64,000 nt of DNA, taken from Myotis daubentonii. Its lineage: Eukaryota > Chordata > Mammalia > Chiroptera > Vespertilionidae. The DNA lies in the NCBI RefSeq assembly GCF_963259705.1, contig NC_081847.1, positions 87,418,485 to 87,482,484 on the forward strand. The letters are read 5' to 3'. The translations under genes were made by a program, and so were the position numbers. A model generated the notes under the pieces. It was not told the DNA's origin and did no database searches. It was given only the letters and a program-made list of their open reading frames with translations. This document shows positions 1 through 11,308 of this stretch, piece after piece (the stretch's first letter is position 1; each line of letters starts with the position of its first letter).

Positions 1-702
1 TAGTAGCAGTGATTTTTTTCTGAAGATATGGGTAAACAACGCGATTTAACAGCCTTTGAACATAGGCTGTTATATTTATAATGGTATATATATCATGTAC
101 CATTTCACATGTTGTATATTACATAGTGTTTATGCTTTCTATATTCCACATTATACATGCACATAGTAAATAATAATATTTGAAGTTACTAAAACTAATT
201 ACTAGCTTTCTTTCAAAAGATTATAAAGTAAACTATGAAATCAATATCAAGCTCCACAAGTCCTTACTATGGTCATTTGAAAGGACGTTTCTCATACAGA
301 GGTAGCAAGAACTGAATGCAAAAATGCCAAGTGGGTTCTGATCTTGAGTTGTGTCTTGGCCTAATTTTATTTGTTTCTGAAATTTCTTATGTGAAAAAAT
401 AGGAGAAATATATCCCATCTTCACCTACTAGTATGTCTATAGGATGTCAGTCGCGATTTCTGGATAGAGCAGTATATTAGCTACCCAAGAGGATGGAGGG
501 AGAGTGAGGACATGACCTGGTGAGCAGCATTAATTATTCTATTATTCTAACAGTGCAATTTCATCTCCCAAAGGTACTCATCATGCAGCCTCCACTTTAG
601 ATAGTTTTTTACATTTAATTCCCTTCTTTCAGACTTATGTATACTTACTTTTATTCTTTTGGTTTAGAATTCCTCTTTCTTCCCTCCCCTTTACTTAAAA
701 TT
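1..702. other. AT-rich stretch without recognised feature
   Basis: I see no gene and no confidently assignable repeat here. The DNA is AT-rich with short frames only. The last six bases (697-702, AAAATT) are the left target duplication of the LTR that follows. Confidence 0.5.
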
Positions 703-800
703 TGTCAGGGGTCTTTCCCAGCATCTAGAAGGGCTCAGGAATCTGGAGAAGGGGTAAATTATTAAAGAGTCTAGAGACGAAACACAATTTTGGATGGCAT

Positions 801-1294
801 ATCTTAATCTGATTTGGTTTTATATATCTGGGATATTTATGTTGATGGGAGCAGGTAGCTACCACCTGTGTAACTGAAGGACCCTAAGACATTGGAAGGC
901 CATCCTTGTGGTACAGCTTCCTCGTGGACATCCTCGGCCACTGCAGGGAGGCATCTCACCACTTGCCAAGGTGCCTGCTGTGAATTTCCTCATCTTTGAG
1001 ACTAATAATCAAGACCGGGGTCCTCAAACTACGGCCTGTGGGCCACATGCAAATACAAATATTGTATTTGTTCCCATTTTGTTTTTTTACTTCAAAATAA
1101 GATATGTGCAGTGTGCATAGGAATTTGTTCATAGTTTTTTTAAAACTATAGTCCGGCCCTCCAACTGTCTGAGGAATAGTGAACTGGCCCCCTGTTTAAA
1201 AAGTTTGAGGACCTCTAATCAAGACAATAAGGTCGCTGCCTCACGGCCATCCTCTACTGCTATGAAGACTTGACTATTGCAAGTTCGCCTCCCA
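801..1294 (+). repeat. Duplicated block, copy 1 (inside the LTR)
   Basis: This segment recurs at 1892-2225. Relative to that copy it has lost about 55 bases after the shared ACATTG and has gained the hAT at 1015-1216. It is absent from the related LTR at 60776-61204, where about 30 unrelated bases occupy the place. I do not recognise the block. It could be a length variant of the LTR, an ERV-internal fragment, or another repeat inserted into the LTR. Confidence 0.65.
1015..1216. mobile_element. Non-autonomous hAT element (terminal GGGGTCCTCAAACT)
   Basis: The ends are inverted: GGTCCTCAAACT on the left and AGTTTGAGGACC on the right. The eight bases aatcaaga occur on both sides (1007-1014 and 1217-1224), the length expected for hAT transposition. 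The other copy of the surrounding block (about 2145-2160) has no such insert and so acts as an empty site. At 202 bases it is far too short for a transposase. Confidence 0.85.
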
Positions 1295-1661
1295 GAAACC
1301 AAGTTCTCCTTTCTCTCTGGACCCCTTGCTTTTTATTAACACAAATTATCCTAAAGCAAGGTAGGTATGCATATCAAAGGCAAGGTTTAGTATACAGAAT
1401 CCATTGTCAAATTGGAGGAAGTGTCTTCAGCTATTCAGGTGTTTGGCCAGCAGGAGGCAATAACATGTAGATTGAAATGGCCTCAGCTGTTTGGCAGCAA
1501 ACAATCATTTATGCATCCTTTTCAGGTTTGGGAAAATGCCCTTAGCCATTTCCAACAATAACATATGATTCTCCAGCCCTTGCTGAAGGCTCAGTTTCCA
1601 CCAACCTTTTGAAGCACTTCTTGCATTTATGACCTGCTGGAATTAGCTTCTGGCAAAAATT

Positions 1662-1891
1662 TACTTAAAATTATATTCAAATGTCATCTGTGACTCATGA
1701 ACCACCTCTTCCATGAGACTTTTTCAGATGATCCTATGATAAAGTTGTCTCTCAGTTTTAATGTCCTACAGAATAATTGTCCTTACCATCCACTTGGGCA
1801 TTTACAGGTTTGCTAATGTAATGCAGGCATGACATGGTCATACCCGCTGGGTGGGTACAAGTGATGTCAGGGCGGAATCCCATAGTATTTT
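1662..1891. other. Possible L2 3' fragment, otherwise unassigned
   Basis: A stretch near 1690-1760 (accacctcttccatgagac, then cagatgatccta) resembles the 3' region of LINE-2 in sense orientation. Divergence is high and I cannot set borders. Confidence 0.3.
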
Positions 1892-2225
1892 ATCTTAATC
1901 TGATTTGGTTTTATGTATCTGGGATATTTATGTTGATGGGAGCAGGTAGCTACCACCTATGTAACTGAAGGACCCTAAGACATTGATTTCTGTAGTTTCC
2001 CAAGAAGGACCTCGGACCCCTTTAGGAGCAAGGTTCCTCATGTCCCAGTGGTACAGCTTCCTCATGGACGTCCTCAGCCATTGCAGGGAGGCATCTCATC
2101 GCTTGCCAAGGTGCCTGCCGTGAATTTCCTCATCTTGTGGGACTAATAACCGAGACGATAAGGTGGCTGCCTCACGGCCATCCTCTACTGCCACGAAGAC
2201 TTGACTATTGCAAGTTCCCCTCCCA
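1892..2225 (+). repeat. Duplicated block, copy 2 (outside the LTR)
   Basis: It matches 801-1294 without the hAT and keeps about 55 bases that copy 1 lost. Neither flank matches the flanks of copy 1, so this is not a longer tandem duplication of the LTR region. No domain or known family is evident. Confidence 0.65.
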
Positions 2226-2450
2226 TGGGTGTCCCCTTCCAACACACATTGTCCCCACAGAAAGCATTGCCTCTGTCTTGGATCTTCTGCTGTCCATTTT
2301 CAGGCAAATGAAACACCTTCCGTGCACGTGAAAAGAGAAATGGATAGTTTGCAGTGCTAACTCTAACCCAGGCCAACAAGGAGACTTACCACAATCCTGG
2401 GCTTCAGGCACATGCATGATGGAATATTTTTTAAAAAATATATTTGTATC

Positions 2451-2644
2451 GCCCTGACCAGTTTGGCTCAGTGGATAGAGCATCGGCCTGCGGACTCAAG
2501 GGTCCCAGGTTCAATTCTGGTCAAGGGCATGTACCTTGGTTGCGGGCACATCCCCAGTATGGGGTGTGCAGGAGGCAGCTGATCGATGTTTCTAACTCTT
2601 TATCCCTCTCCCTTCCTCTCTGTAAAAAAACAATAAAATATATT

Positions 2645-2646
<2 letters not shown>
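2451..2646 (+). mobile_element. VES SINE
   Basis: tRNA-derived SINE with a clear box A (tggctcagtgg) and box B (ggttcaattct). The usual body follows (CATGTACCTTGGTTGCGGGC), then a pyrimidine-rich tail and AATAAAATATATTT. Its A/T-rich end runs straight into the (TA)n tract. Confidence 0.85.

Positions 2647-2707
<61 letters not shown>
2647..2707. repeat. (TA)n microsatellite
   Basis: About 30 uninterrupted TA units, seeded at the AT-rich tail of the upstream SINE and abutting the tail of the downstream, opposite SINE. Confidence 0.95.
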
Positions 2708-2711
<4 letters not shown>

Positions 2712-2880
2712 TTCAGAGAGAGACATCAATGATGAGAGAGAATCATTGATCAGGGGCCTCCTGCACACCACACACTGGGGATCAAGCTCGCAACCTGGGC
2801 ATGCACCCTGACCCGGAATTGAATTGTGACCTCCTGGTTCATATGTCTATACTCAACCACTGAGCCATACCAGCCAAGCC
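2708..2880 (-). mobile_element. VES-type SINE, second subfamily
   Basis: Minus-strand SINE with the variant tRNA-like head seen here as accactgagccataccagcc, preceded by gacctcctggttcatatgtc. It faces the SINE at 2451-2646 tail to tail across the (TA)n tract. Confidence 0.8.
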
Positions 2881-5800
2881 AATGGACCCTTTTTCACAAA
2901 AACATTTTATAAATAAGGACAGGGCCTTGACTTTGACATACATATGGTCTATTTTTTTTTCCTTTGTCTTTTCTATCTGTCTTACTTATAAGCACTGTCA
3001 TTTACCCTAAGAGACCCCCAAGGAGATGGTTAGAGAGTGACATTCTGAGTACAAATCTATCCTGACTACTAGAAAAAAAATAAATAAATCAACTCACGAT
3101 GGGTCAGAACTGTCCTCTTCGGATTTCTCAAACAGCACACCATCCTATTGTGATTCTCTTCAGGGGAGATATTTAGACACTCTGTTCTATGCCCGTCGTA
3201 TTTACAGAAGGTGACATGTGGTCACATCGGGTTAGTTTCTTTCCCTATGTGCTGATGGAGGAACTACGGTGTGTGGGAACACCGTGAGTGACCCAGTACT
3301 GAGCAGCAAGATGAGTCCATGCTGAGACAAAAACCAAGCTGTTCTCTGAGCCAGCGCTTGAGTAACTGAGCCACACTCTCTCTGCGGTGCCCTACAGTGC
3401 GTGTGAAGTGAGTGCCAAGCAATTTTCCAGGCTGCACAAATGCTCCTATTGGCTGTGTCCTTCCTCCTCCTGGCTTCTTTGGTCCCAGGATTGCCCTGGA
3501 AGTTATGAGCTGGGCTGTGCCCAGTGGCAGCGGCTCCATTTCAGCGTGGGCCGGACGCGTTTCCTGGAGCTCTCAGCTAGAAAGAGTGTGCAGAAGCCCC
3601 CTCGGCAGGGGCCAGCGCTTCCTCAGTGCAGGCGATCAGGTCTGATGTTCATAGTCGGGATTTTCTGTTCATTGGCAGGGCTCCAGCATTCCTCGTGGAC
3701 GCCTGCGATGTGCCTGAAGTGATAGGAAGTTTTTGTTCACTGCAGTCTGCCTGTCTTGCTTCAGACAGATCTGATCCACTTGGGGCCTCGTCAGTGTGTT
3801 ACAGACAGCTGGGCAGATGGAACCGCCACTGATAAACCAAGAGATGCGTGTCATCCTCACGTCTTGGCGGGAGGGCCTGCATTGGATTCTATATCTGTGC
3901 CTGAATTTCTCTGTGGGATGGTGACCACCGCAGGAGCAGGGACTGTGCCTTCTTCTTTCTTATTGCTGAACACGTTCCAGGCTCATAATTATTGTGTGTG
4001 ATGAACTGCATTGTACCAGCTCAAATCCCTTTCATATCCCTTAACCTGTCTAGATCTCCGCTCTTACAGTGAGAAATGATGAAAGAACCAATTAATCATC
4101 ACATTTGCAGCATTAGCATCCTGTAATTCCATATATTTGATTGACTGGAGGAAGCTCTAGCTTCAAGTTTCAGCCAATTAAAACAGGGATCTATTTCTCT
4201 CTCTTAGTTGTATTATAAGGAGGAGCAGCCACTCGCCATGTACTTTTTTATGTTCAGGGTGTGATTAGTGTGATTTCGAGTTATCCATCACAAAGGAAAG
4301 TAAGCTGAGTATTCTTAGTGTCACTCGCCCAACTTATGGGGGAGGTGGGAACGTTCATTCAGATGATCGTTCTCCCAGCCAGCCGCCCTGCCTCGCTCAT
4401 GGGCAGAAAAGGTGACCAGGTTCTTCTTCAGAGTTTGCATTCCAGTTGTGATTAATTCTCAAAAGGGCTCCAAAAGCCACATTGGCTTATACTTTTGAAT
4501 AGATGATCAAATCATCACACTCTTGTACCAGCCTTCCATCGTTACATGCAGCCTTTTATCTAAATAACCCTGGGCACATTATGGACCCCATTTACCATCT
4601 CTTATTTAGAAGCCTGAGTGATCACATCTAGAGGTTAAATACTCTCCGTTTGTGTCAGCGACCCAGAACTTAAAAGGGATCTTCTCTTCATCTTCTAGTT
4701 AGACACTGTCATGATTACAATATGCTGATTCCTAATTAATCTGAGAAGCATGGTAAGGTTGAAAAGGGCACCTCTCATCACTTCAGTTCTATACATTGTC
4801 AAGTAAGTGGATTCCAGTTGGTGAGAAGTAGACTTTTTGCTTTTTTAACAAGTGTTTTCTTTATAGTAACTGGGCATGAAAGGTAAAAAGGTTACCTGGC
4901 TCACCCATTCTGGATGAGGCTAATTATTGCTTCAGAGTATATTTCAGTTGGTATTTGAATATCCAAGACCAGTTTATAGACTGGAAAATGACTCTCCTTC
5001 TAATTGTCTTTACCAGAGACCTTTGATCCCTATGGAGGTTAAATCAGCATTTGTTATTCAATAGAATTCATTACTTGCCCTGCAAAAGTGAGTGTCTGCT
5101 TGAAAATTTTAAAAAAATACCTTGATAAAAATCTCTAAACTAGAGAAAGTTCTCTGAGATGGCACTCTTCTAGCCTGTGGCCATCATTCACTCTCGACAA
5201 ATGTCCCAGCATGTTACCACTGCCAGAGCAGTTTCATCTGCCTTTCGCTGCCACCAGGTCAGAAGGTAAGGCCAGGATGATGAAACTCAGTAAAGTGTCC
5301 AGACCACAGTCTGCTACTACTAGTAGATTTGTCCATGGAGCAGCTATAATTAACGAATTGATGTTGATGGTTTAGACATAAATATCTCACTGGTGGAGTG
5401 AATGATAATCCAAATACCATGTTATCCCCAGGACTCCACACAAAGGACAGAAATGGGGGCAAGTGCCCTAACTGTGTCATTGCCTGGAGGAAGCTGCTGA
5501 TGGCCTTTCCTCGGTCAGGCCTGTGGGCTGAATCTCATAGCCCAGTGGTGTCTAAGCTCACTTGTATTATCGAATGCACCTCTTTTTATTTGTGTTGTGC
5601 AATGCTTCACTGAGTGAAGCTATTTAAAATTTTAATCTAGAAAGTCATCCTGATAAGAGCTCATATAGTCAGGGAGCAAATGAGCCAGGCCAAGACAAGT
5701 GTGCCTGTTGAACATGTGCCCTGAACTGTGGTATGCATTAAATAATTTTGCTTCCCAATTATGTTTCACTTACATCGTCACTAACGCTCCACAAATGCTT

Positions 5801-5994
5801 TTGAACCACTGAACCCAATATACTTCTTGTTTTAGATATAAAATTTTAAAGTTAAATTATAGTTAAAAAATAAAAGCATGGATGGGAGAGGGGACCCCAA
5901 AGCTTGCAACACAACCCCTGCATCCCTGTCAGCATAAGCAGTGATCAGAGATGCATACTAAGGAATATCAATATATGGATTATGAAAATCACAT
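2881..5994. other. Repeat-poor stretch without recognised gene
   Basis: I see no convincing gene. The part 3260-3830 is GC-richer and has overlapping frames of 70-110 codons on both strands. None starts in good context or contains a recognisable domain, and the frames contradict one another. The part 4040-4800 is unique-looking, moderately AT-rich DNA. Confidence 0.45.
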
Positions 5995-6130
5995 GAAGAA
6001 TTTATTGGGTATTTTGTAGGCTGTCATCCCCATTTTATAGGTAAGACCACGAAAATCCACACACTAAGGGATTTGCCCAAGTCTAACCATTTCAGGATGA
6101 ATTAGAACTTGAAAATGATCCTGACGATCT
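5995..6130 (-). repeat. MIR relic
   Basis: The antisense MIR core is recognisable: cattttataggtaagacc, then gatttgcccaagtctaacc and a diverged tail. This is an ancient mammal-wide SINE. Confidence 0.5.
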
Positions 6131-7185
6131 TGCCTTCTAAGTCTTGGCTAGCCAGTCCATGGCAGAAAAAAGTGGGACTTGGTTGTCTAGAGCCCGCCTC
6201 AGTGTTCTTTCTCCTATATCATGCCACATATTTACTTGATCATTAGATATGTTAGTGGGCTTGTGTTTAAATGTAGAAGTGAAGGATGGTCTTGTCAATT
6301 ATTTTGCCTCATCTCTTTCCACTATTGCTGAGTTAATCCATATTGTCCTGGCAGCAAAAGGAGTTCCCATGAATCTACTGCTCTAGTGCGCATGCTTCTC
6401 TCCCACCTCCTCTCCTCCTTTTCCTGCAATTGAATGTTGTGAAAGGGAGAATCCATGCAGAGACCAAGTGATAATCAATTCAAGTCCACACAACCAGGAC
6501 AGGAACATAAAGCAGATACACAATCTAATTGCCTGTTTCTGGGAGGCAACACGACTGCTTCTGACTATCAGATCACCCATGTGGCTACATTTCTCTGGTT
6601 CAGGTTCACAGTACCTGGGAGTCAAACAAAAAGAGACTGAAATGAATCTGAGTGTCATCCCTGGGGTCAAGATGACAGAGCTGTGACTACAACCACATAT
6701 TAAAGGAGAAAACTTTTAGTATTTAGTATTTCCTAGGCTTTCTTAGCCGGCATATTTCAGATTTATGTTTGTGTGGCTTGGCAAGCGCTCAAGCTAAGGG
6801 AATAAGACCTGCTCCTTTGACCATTGGGAAGACATTATTTTCACAGACTTGTTGGCACCCATGACAATCAAGTTGCCCAGGGCTCCACTTCCCCATCAAA
6901 ATAAATGTGTCTCTTGCTGGAGACCAATGCCCTTCCTCCCCAGCCCACTGCCACCAGGCCAGCTGAGAGAGAGAGGAAACTATGAAACAACCATAAAGCA
7001 AGAACAGAAAGTTATAAATAAGAGGGACAGCTTTTCAAAGAATAAGAAAAAGTGCTCAAAAGTTAAAATTGGGTATTCCTGATAGAAGAAAAGAAAAACA
7101 CAATAATAGGAGTAGAGGATAATGTTGAAGAAAAATAGATAAGAAAAAAAGGTAGGAGCAAGCAAATTAGAAGATCAGTCTACGA
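6131..7185. other. No recognised gene
   Basis: Unique-looking DNA. The part 6960-7170 is purine-rich (AG/AAAG runs), which creates long T-rich antisense frames without meaning. Confidence 0.45.
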
Positions 7186-7365
7186 CAGTGATTCTGTAAC
7201 TTGACTTGCATCGGACTCACCAGGAAGGCTGTTGAAGTACAGATTCCTGGGCCCACCCCTGGGGTTTTTGATTCAGAAGGTCTGGGATGTGACCTGAGAA
7301 TGCATGTTTCTAACAATGTCTCAGGTGAGGCAGATGCTGCAAGCCCATGGACTTGAGAAATGCTG
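7186..7365. mobile_element. MER5A-like ancient hAT (Charlie) relic
   Basis: The sequence runs from cagtgattctgtaacttgac through gggcccacccctgggg and ggtctgggatgtgacc to a right end cttgagaaatgctg. This is the MER5A layout with degraded terminal repeats. The solo LTR that follows inserted at its right edge. Confidence 0.6.
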
Positions 7366-7371
7366 CTCTAG

Positions 7372-8175
7372 TGCCGGGAGCCGGTCCATCCTTGCTGTTT
7401 CAAGGGACCTGGCATATATGGCATACTTTTCTTAATATGTTTGCTCACCTTCTTGGCGCTGTGTTTTAACCAAAGTCACCTCTCCGAGAAAGGTTGAATC
7501 CCCAGGTAGGGATTTTCCCCTGAAGTTAGGGAGGGAATAAAACCCCTCAACTAAGTGCCAGGCGGGTAATTAATCCCTTTAACTAGGAACAATCATGCTT
7601 AAACTACATAATCTTTTCTCCCTGGAATGGAGATAAGAAACGCCCTAACCTTTGTAATAGAGATTGATAGGATTGAATCAACTGGTATAAATACAGTTGT
7701 AACAAGACAGAAACACTCAGAACTCAGGAGACAGAATTCAGAAGACAGAACCTACACGGAGCCTAGAGACAGAAGAACTTCGCTGGCGAGAGCATGCCAG
7801 AGGATCCTGGACCGGGACTGGCCTCGGAGCCTAGAGACAGAGCCTAGCGGGAGAACATGGCAAGGGATCCTGGACTGAACCTGACTACAGAGATTGGCAG
7901 GAGAACCTGACTGGAAACTGGACACTGAACCTGACTGGAGAACCTGGACAGAACCTGGCTGGAGAACCTATCGAGGGAACATGGCTACAGAACTTCCCTG
8001 GAGATCCAAAGCAGAACCTCTCTGGAGATCGAGACCAGAACTTGGCTGGAGATCCTGGCTGGAGATCCTGGCTAGGCTGCTGATCAACTGAACGCTGTCT
8101 CCGTGTCATTCCTTCTTCGCCGACTCCGTCTACACCTTTGGGGACCCCTGGACCCGCTGGGGTTGGACCCCGGCA
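7372..8175 (+). mobile_element. Solo LTR, family A copy 1
   Basis: The element starts TGCCGGGAGCCGG and ends GGACCCCGGCA. It is flanked by CTCTAG on both sides (7366-7371, 8176-8181). A TATA box (tataaata, 7686-7693) lies about 315 bases in. Downstream is a purine-rich U5-like part (about 7720-8080) made of imperfect repeats around GAACCTGACTGGAGA and CTGGAGATC. The copy at 11567-12354 is nearly identical. No gag, pol or env is present, so this is a recombined solo LTR. The six-base duplication points to a class II (betaretrovirus-like) ERV. Confidence 0.88.
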
Positions 8176-8181
8176 CTCTAG

Positions 8182-9401
8182 GAGAGTCAACATCTGAATA
8201 AGAGCAATTTCTGACAAAAAGTCAAAAAGCAGAGAGGGAGGACATGACTATTAAAATCATTCAAGGACATGAATATCCAGTTTGAAAGGGAATGTCAAGT
8301 GCTGGCACTATAAAAGAAAAAGACCCCCCCAAGGGACATAGTGATGACATTTCTGAACTTTAGAGATAAGTACCTCAAGAAAAACATATCCAGAAAGGGG
8401 GGTGGTGGACAAAGTTCACATGCAAAGAATAAGGAATCATAGTGGACTCAAACTTCTCCATAGCAACACTGATAAAACAAAGAGAATGAAGGGATGCGTT
8501 CAATGTATTGGCTGAAATGATTTTCAAAGTAGCATTGTTTGTGCAACCAGAACTCAAGTGTAAAGTCTTTTCTAGCATTAAGGTCTTGAAATACCTCCTA
8601 GGCACTCCTTCACAGGAAGCTAGGTGAGAATGTGACCCTACCAAACGGGGAAAGAGCCAATAACAATGAAGCCTCGGGGTCCAGGAGAGAGAGTCCTGTG
8701 CAGGAAAGGTGCAAAGAAAATGCTCAGGATGATGCTAGAGGGGGAACTTCCAGATGACAACTGAGTGGCGTGGGGCAGTAGCAGCACCCCTAAATGAACC
8801 CTGATGTGTTCACCTCCATTGGGAAAAGGTTATAGTTCAACAGGAGAGTTGGGCGTTAATTAGGCAAACAAAAAAATACATTAACCCTAGGTAAAATAAA
8901 AACTTGTACAAGAAAGGATATTTAGTCATTGGGACTCTACAGTGGACATGTCATATTAATGTATTAATAAACATACATATAATTGTGCTACATCTATACT
9001 GAGAGAAAGTAAGACAATTATGTTTTGGATGGGGGGAGGCAGCATTAAAACAACTACAACTATATTGTTACTGTTTTGGGTAGAGTGCCATCAAATAATA
9101 TCTTAAATAAAAAAATCAAGAAATAAGAGAAGAATCAGTAAGAGTTGACTGGTCACTCCTGTAGAGGTGCCATGGGTCTCAAAAGACTGCGTCTGGAGAG
9201 CTAGTCTAGACAGCTACACACTTGAGCCCTCCATGTAAGAGCAGGAGCCTATTCACTCCAATTCTTTTGCACACAAGCACCTCTGGGGAGAGGATATTTT
9301 TTAAAATCCTATACATGCTCCATCCCTACGTTCTATGGTCCAAATGTTGCAAAGCAAAAATTCTAGCAATTCTATCTCTTGCTATTATAACCATAACAAT
9401 A
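8182..9401. other. No recognised gene
   Basis: Unique-looking DNA after the solo LTR, with no confident repeat. Frames on both strands are short and unconserved in appearance. Confidence 0.45.
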
Positions 9402-9600
9402 TGAGACTAGAGTCCCCCATCTTCTCAGGCTGCTGGCTCTTGAATAAACCTGCTTTCTTTTCATCAGACTCTATTTCCTAAGTATTGGCTTTTGCGTGGC
9501 AGAGAGACAAACCTGCATTCAGTATCAACTATAGCATGCATACTTGACAGGAACTCCATTAACAGGTGGGGTTGAGGCACACCAGCCCCTACTCCCACCA
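9402..9600 (+). repeat. ERV1-like R-U5 segment, left arm of an inverted repeat
   Basis: These 199 bases recur in reverse complement at 12508-12706, also 199 bases, with about five mismatches by eye. The sequence CCCATCTTCTCAG, GCTGCTGGCTCTTGAATAAA and TGCTTTCTTTTCATCAGACT has the layout of the R region of a gammaretrovirus-like LTR, including its polyadenylation signal. No matching U3 sequence precedes it. Confidence 0.7.
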
Positions 9601-11032
9601 CCACCTCATCAAATTCCTGTGTGTGAGAAAGCTGGCCAGAAGGCAGTTTTATTGGCCCCATTGAGATATGACTGTAGAATCTTGAGCCTTCTCTTCGTGG
9701 ACCTCTTGGTAATTGACTGTGTTTATAAAGTTATGAGAATGGTCATCTAGTGGTTGGGCCTTCTTATCACCTTTTCAGCTTCTCACAGGCTGAAGGCAAA
9801 GCCATTAGTGTTCAAGTGTATATGTGGTTTTGGCACATGGACTTCTTTCTAACATAATCAAAGGCTGATGGCTGATGACTTAGAATGTTTGGTTTTGCTC
9901 CGCAGCGTGTTGAAGTAACAGGGACACTTCTGGGTATGGATTGCTACTACAGGCAGAGCTGTGCTGTGCCTCAGAAAAGCTATTTGTTGATGAAACACTA
10001 ATTGTAAAATAGGTACCTCAGAGAACCCAAATGTAATTACATTAAGTTTAATTACATATCATTAATTATATAAAATATTTAAATTGTTGTGTTGAATTGT
10101 GCTGCACTAGCTGCTGTACGTTTTGCTGGTGCATGGAGCAGATGTGCTTGAAGAGTTTGGACGTCATCCAGAAGTTCGTGAATTGTGACTGTTTAGATGA
10201 TTGGAGGCGGATGTATACCATCTATTGAAAAACAATAGCCACCTATTTTCACTGATGCAGCCTTATTCAGCGCAGGGATGAAGCAGCTTATGCCTAGGTG
10301 ACATTCCGGTAATTACCGCTTGCTATAAACTTTAAATTTAATCAACCAGATATAAGGAAGTCAGAAGCCTAATTTCTCATGTAAATCAGCAGCAGCGAAA
10401 CAAGCACTTCTTGTTTATATGGGGAGAGAGCCATTCCCTTCCTTGCTAAGAAGCTGACACTTTATTTAGAATACCTGAATTATCAGAGGAGTCCAGAGTT
10501 AAGTCCTAGGCCTTGTTCCTTCGATGGTTGCTTATTGAAATGAAGTCACCATTAGTTTGAAAGTGACCATGTACTTCACTTACATCCACTTCTCTAACTT
10601 GATTGAAATCCTGGTGACGTTTATAAATAAAGAGAATAGGAAATAGTCATAGAGACTAACAGTAGACTTTGGCTTTTCCAGTATGTGACTAATACTTGTC
10701 AGATCTGACACTAAACAGCAGTTCTGGAATTTGTTCTCCTAACGGGTTTGCTTATATATGTACATCCATTTAGAGTAAAGCTAGGCAAAAAAGTAACATT
10801 TAAATTGAAATTCTGCAGAAAGGAAAAAATATATATTTATGACTCATGTTTTTGCCAGTCAAATATTTAGTGCAATTTAAATTTTATTTTTGTCTATGTA
10901 AATTCTATAGCCTGTTAACAGTATCATTGCTCAATTCAACTCATATTAAAATTTGGAAAAAAACTTGTTAGTACCTCGCTAGCGAAAAATCATGACCTGT
11001 CACTTCCAGCACCTTTGGAGAGGATCTGTTTT
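9601..11032. other. Repeat-poor stretch, candidate conserved non-coding DNA
   Basis: No gene or repeat is recognised. The part 9960-10480 is rich in TAATTA/ATTA-type homeodomain core motifs (for example tgtaattacattaagttta and gtaattaccgcttgct) and lacks SINEs, which is typical of developmental enhancers. That reading is inference; conservation cannot be tested here. Confidence 0.3.
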
Positions 11033-11047
11033 ACAGAAGTTAATTTT

Positions 11048-11308
11048 TTTAAAAATACATGCTACATTTCCAATATTGGTTATCTATTTTTTTAAAATAT
11101 ATTTTATTGATTTTTCACAGAGAGGAAGGGAGAGAGATAGAGAGTTAGAAACATCGATGAGAGAGAAACACCGATTCAGCTGCCTCCTGCAAACCCCCAA
11201 ATGGGGATGTACCTGCAACCAAGGTACATGCCCTTGGCCGGAATCGAACCTGGGACCCTTTAGTCCGCAGGCCGATGCTCTATCCACTGAGCCAAACCGG
11301 TTAGGGCT
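11048..11308 (-). mobile_element. VES SINE with apparent 3' transduction
   Basis: The SINE body occupies about 11086-11308. On the minus strand its A-rich tail is followed by 35 unrelated bases (11051-11085), then a second short A run. Only after that does the target duplication appear: acagaagttaatttt at 11033-11047 and again at 11309-11323, 15 of 15 identical. The extra bases end in TTTTT on the minus strand, which fits RNA polymerase III read-through to the next terminator before retroposition. Confidence 0.8.

Larger units (their letters stand above)
703..1655 (-). mobile_element. Solitary ERV LTR (betaretrovirus-like), with nested insertions
   Basis: Seen: on the minus strand the element starts TGCCAGAAGC and ends CCTGACA, giving TG...CA termini. 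The six bases AAAATT flank it on both sides (697-702 and 1656-1661), which fits integration with a 6-bp duplication. An antisense polyadenylation signal (AATAAA, plus strand tttatt 1332-1337) lies inside. A second copy at 60776-61204 matches over the parts 703-800 and 1295-1655. The middle (801-1294) is a foreign block that is itself split by a hAT element. Six-base duplications and a TGCCGG-like start fit class II (ERVK-type) LTRs. There is no coding region, so this is a solo LTR. Confidence 0.7.

Noticed and set aside
3264..3832. GC-richer stretch with six overlapping frames, considered as an exon or CpG island
   Set aside because: Few CpG, no consistent frame, no splice signals in register.
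7627..8217. Frames of 65-110 codons with Trp/Glu/Pro-rich repeats
   Set aside because: They lie in the tandem-repeat part of the solo LTR and are not gag or env.
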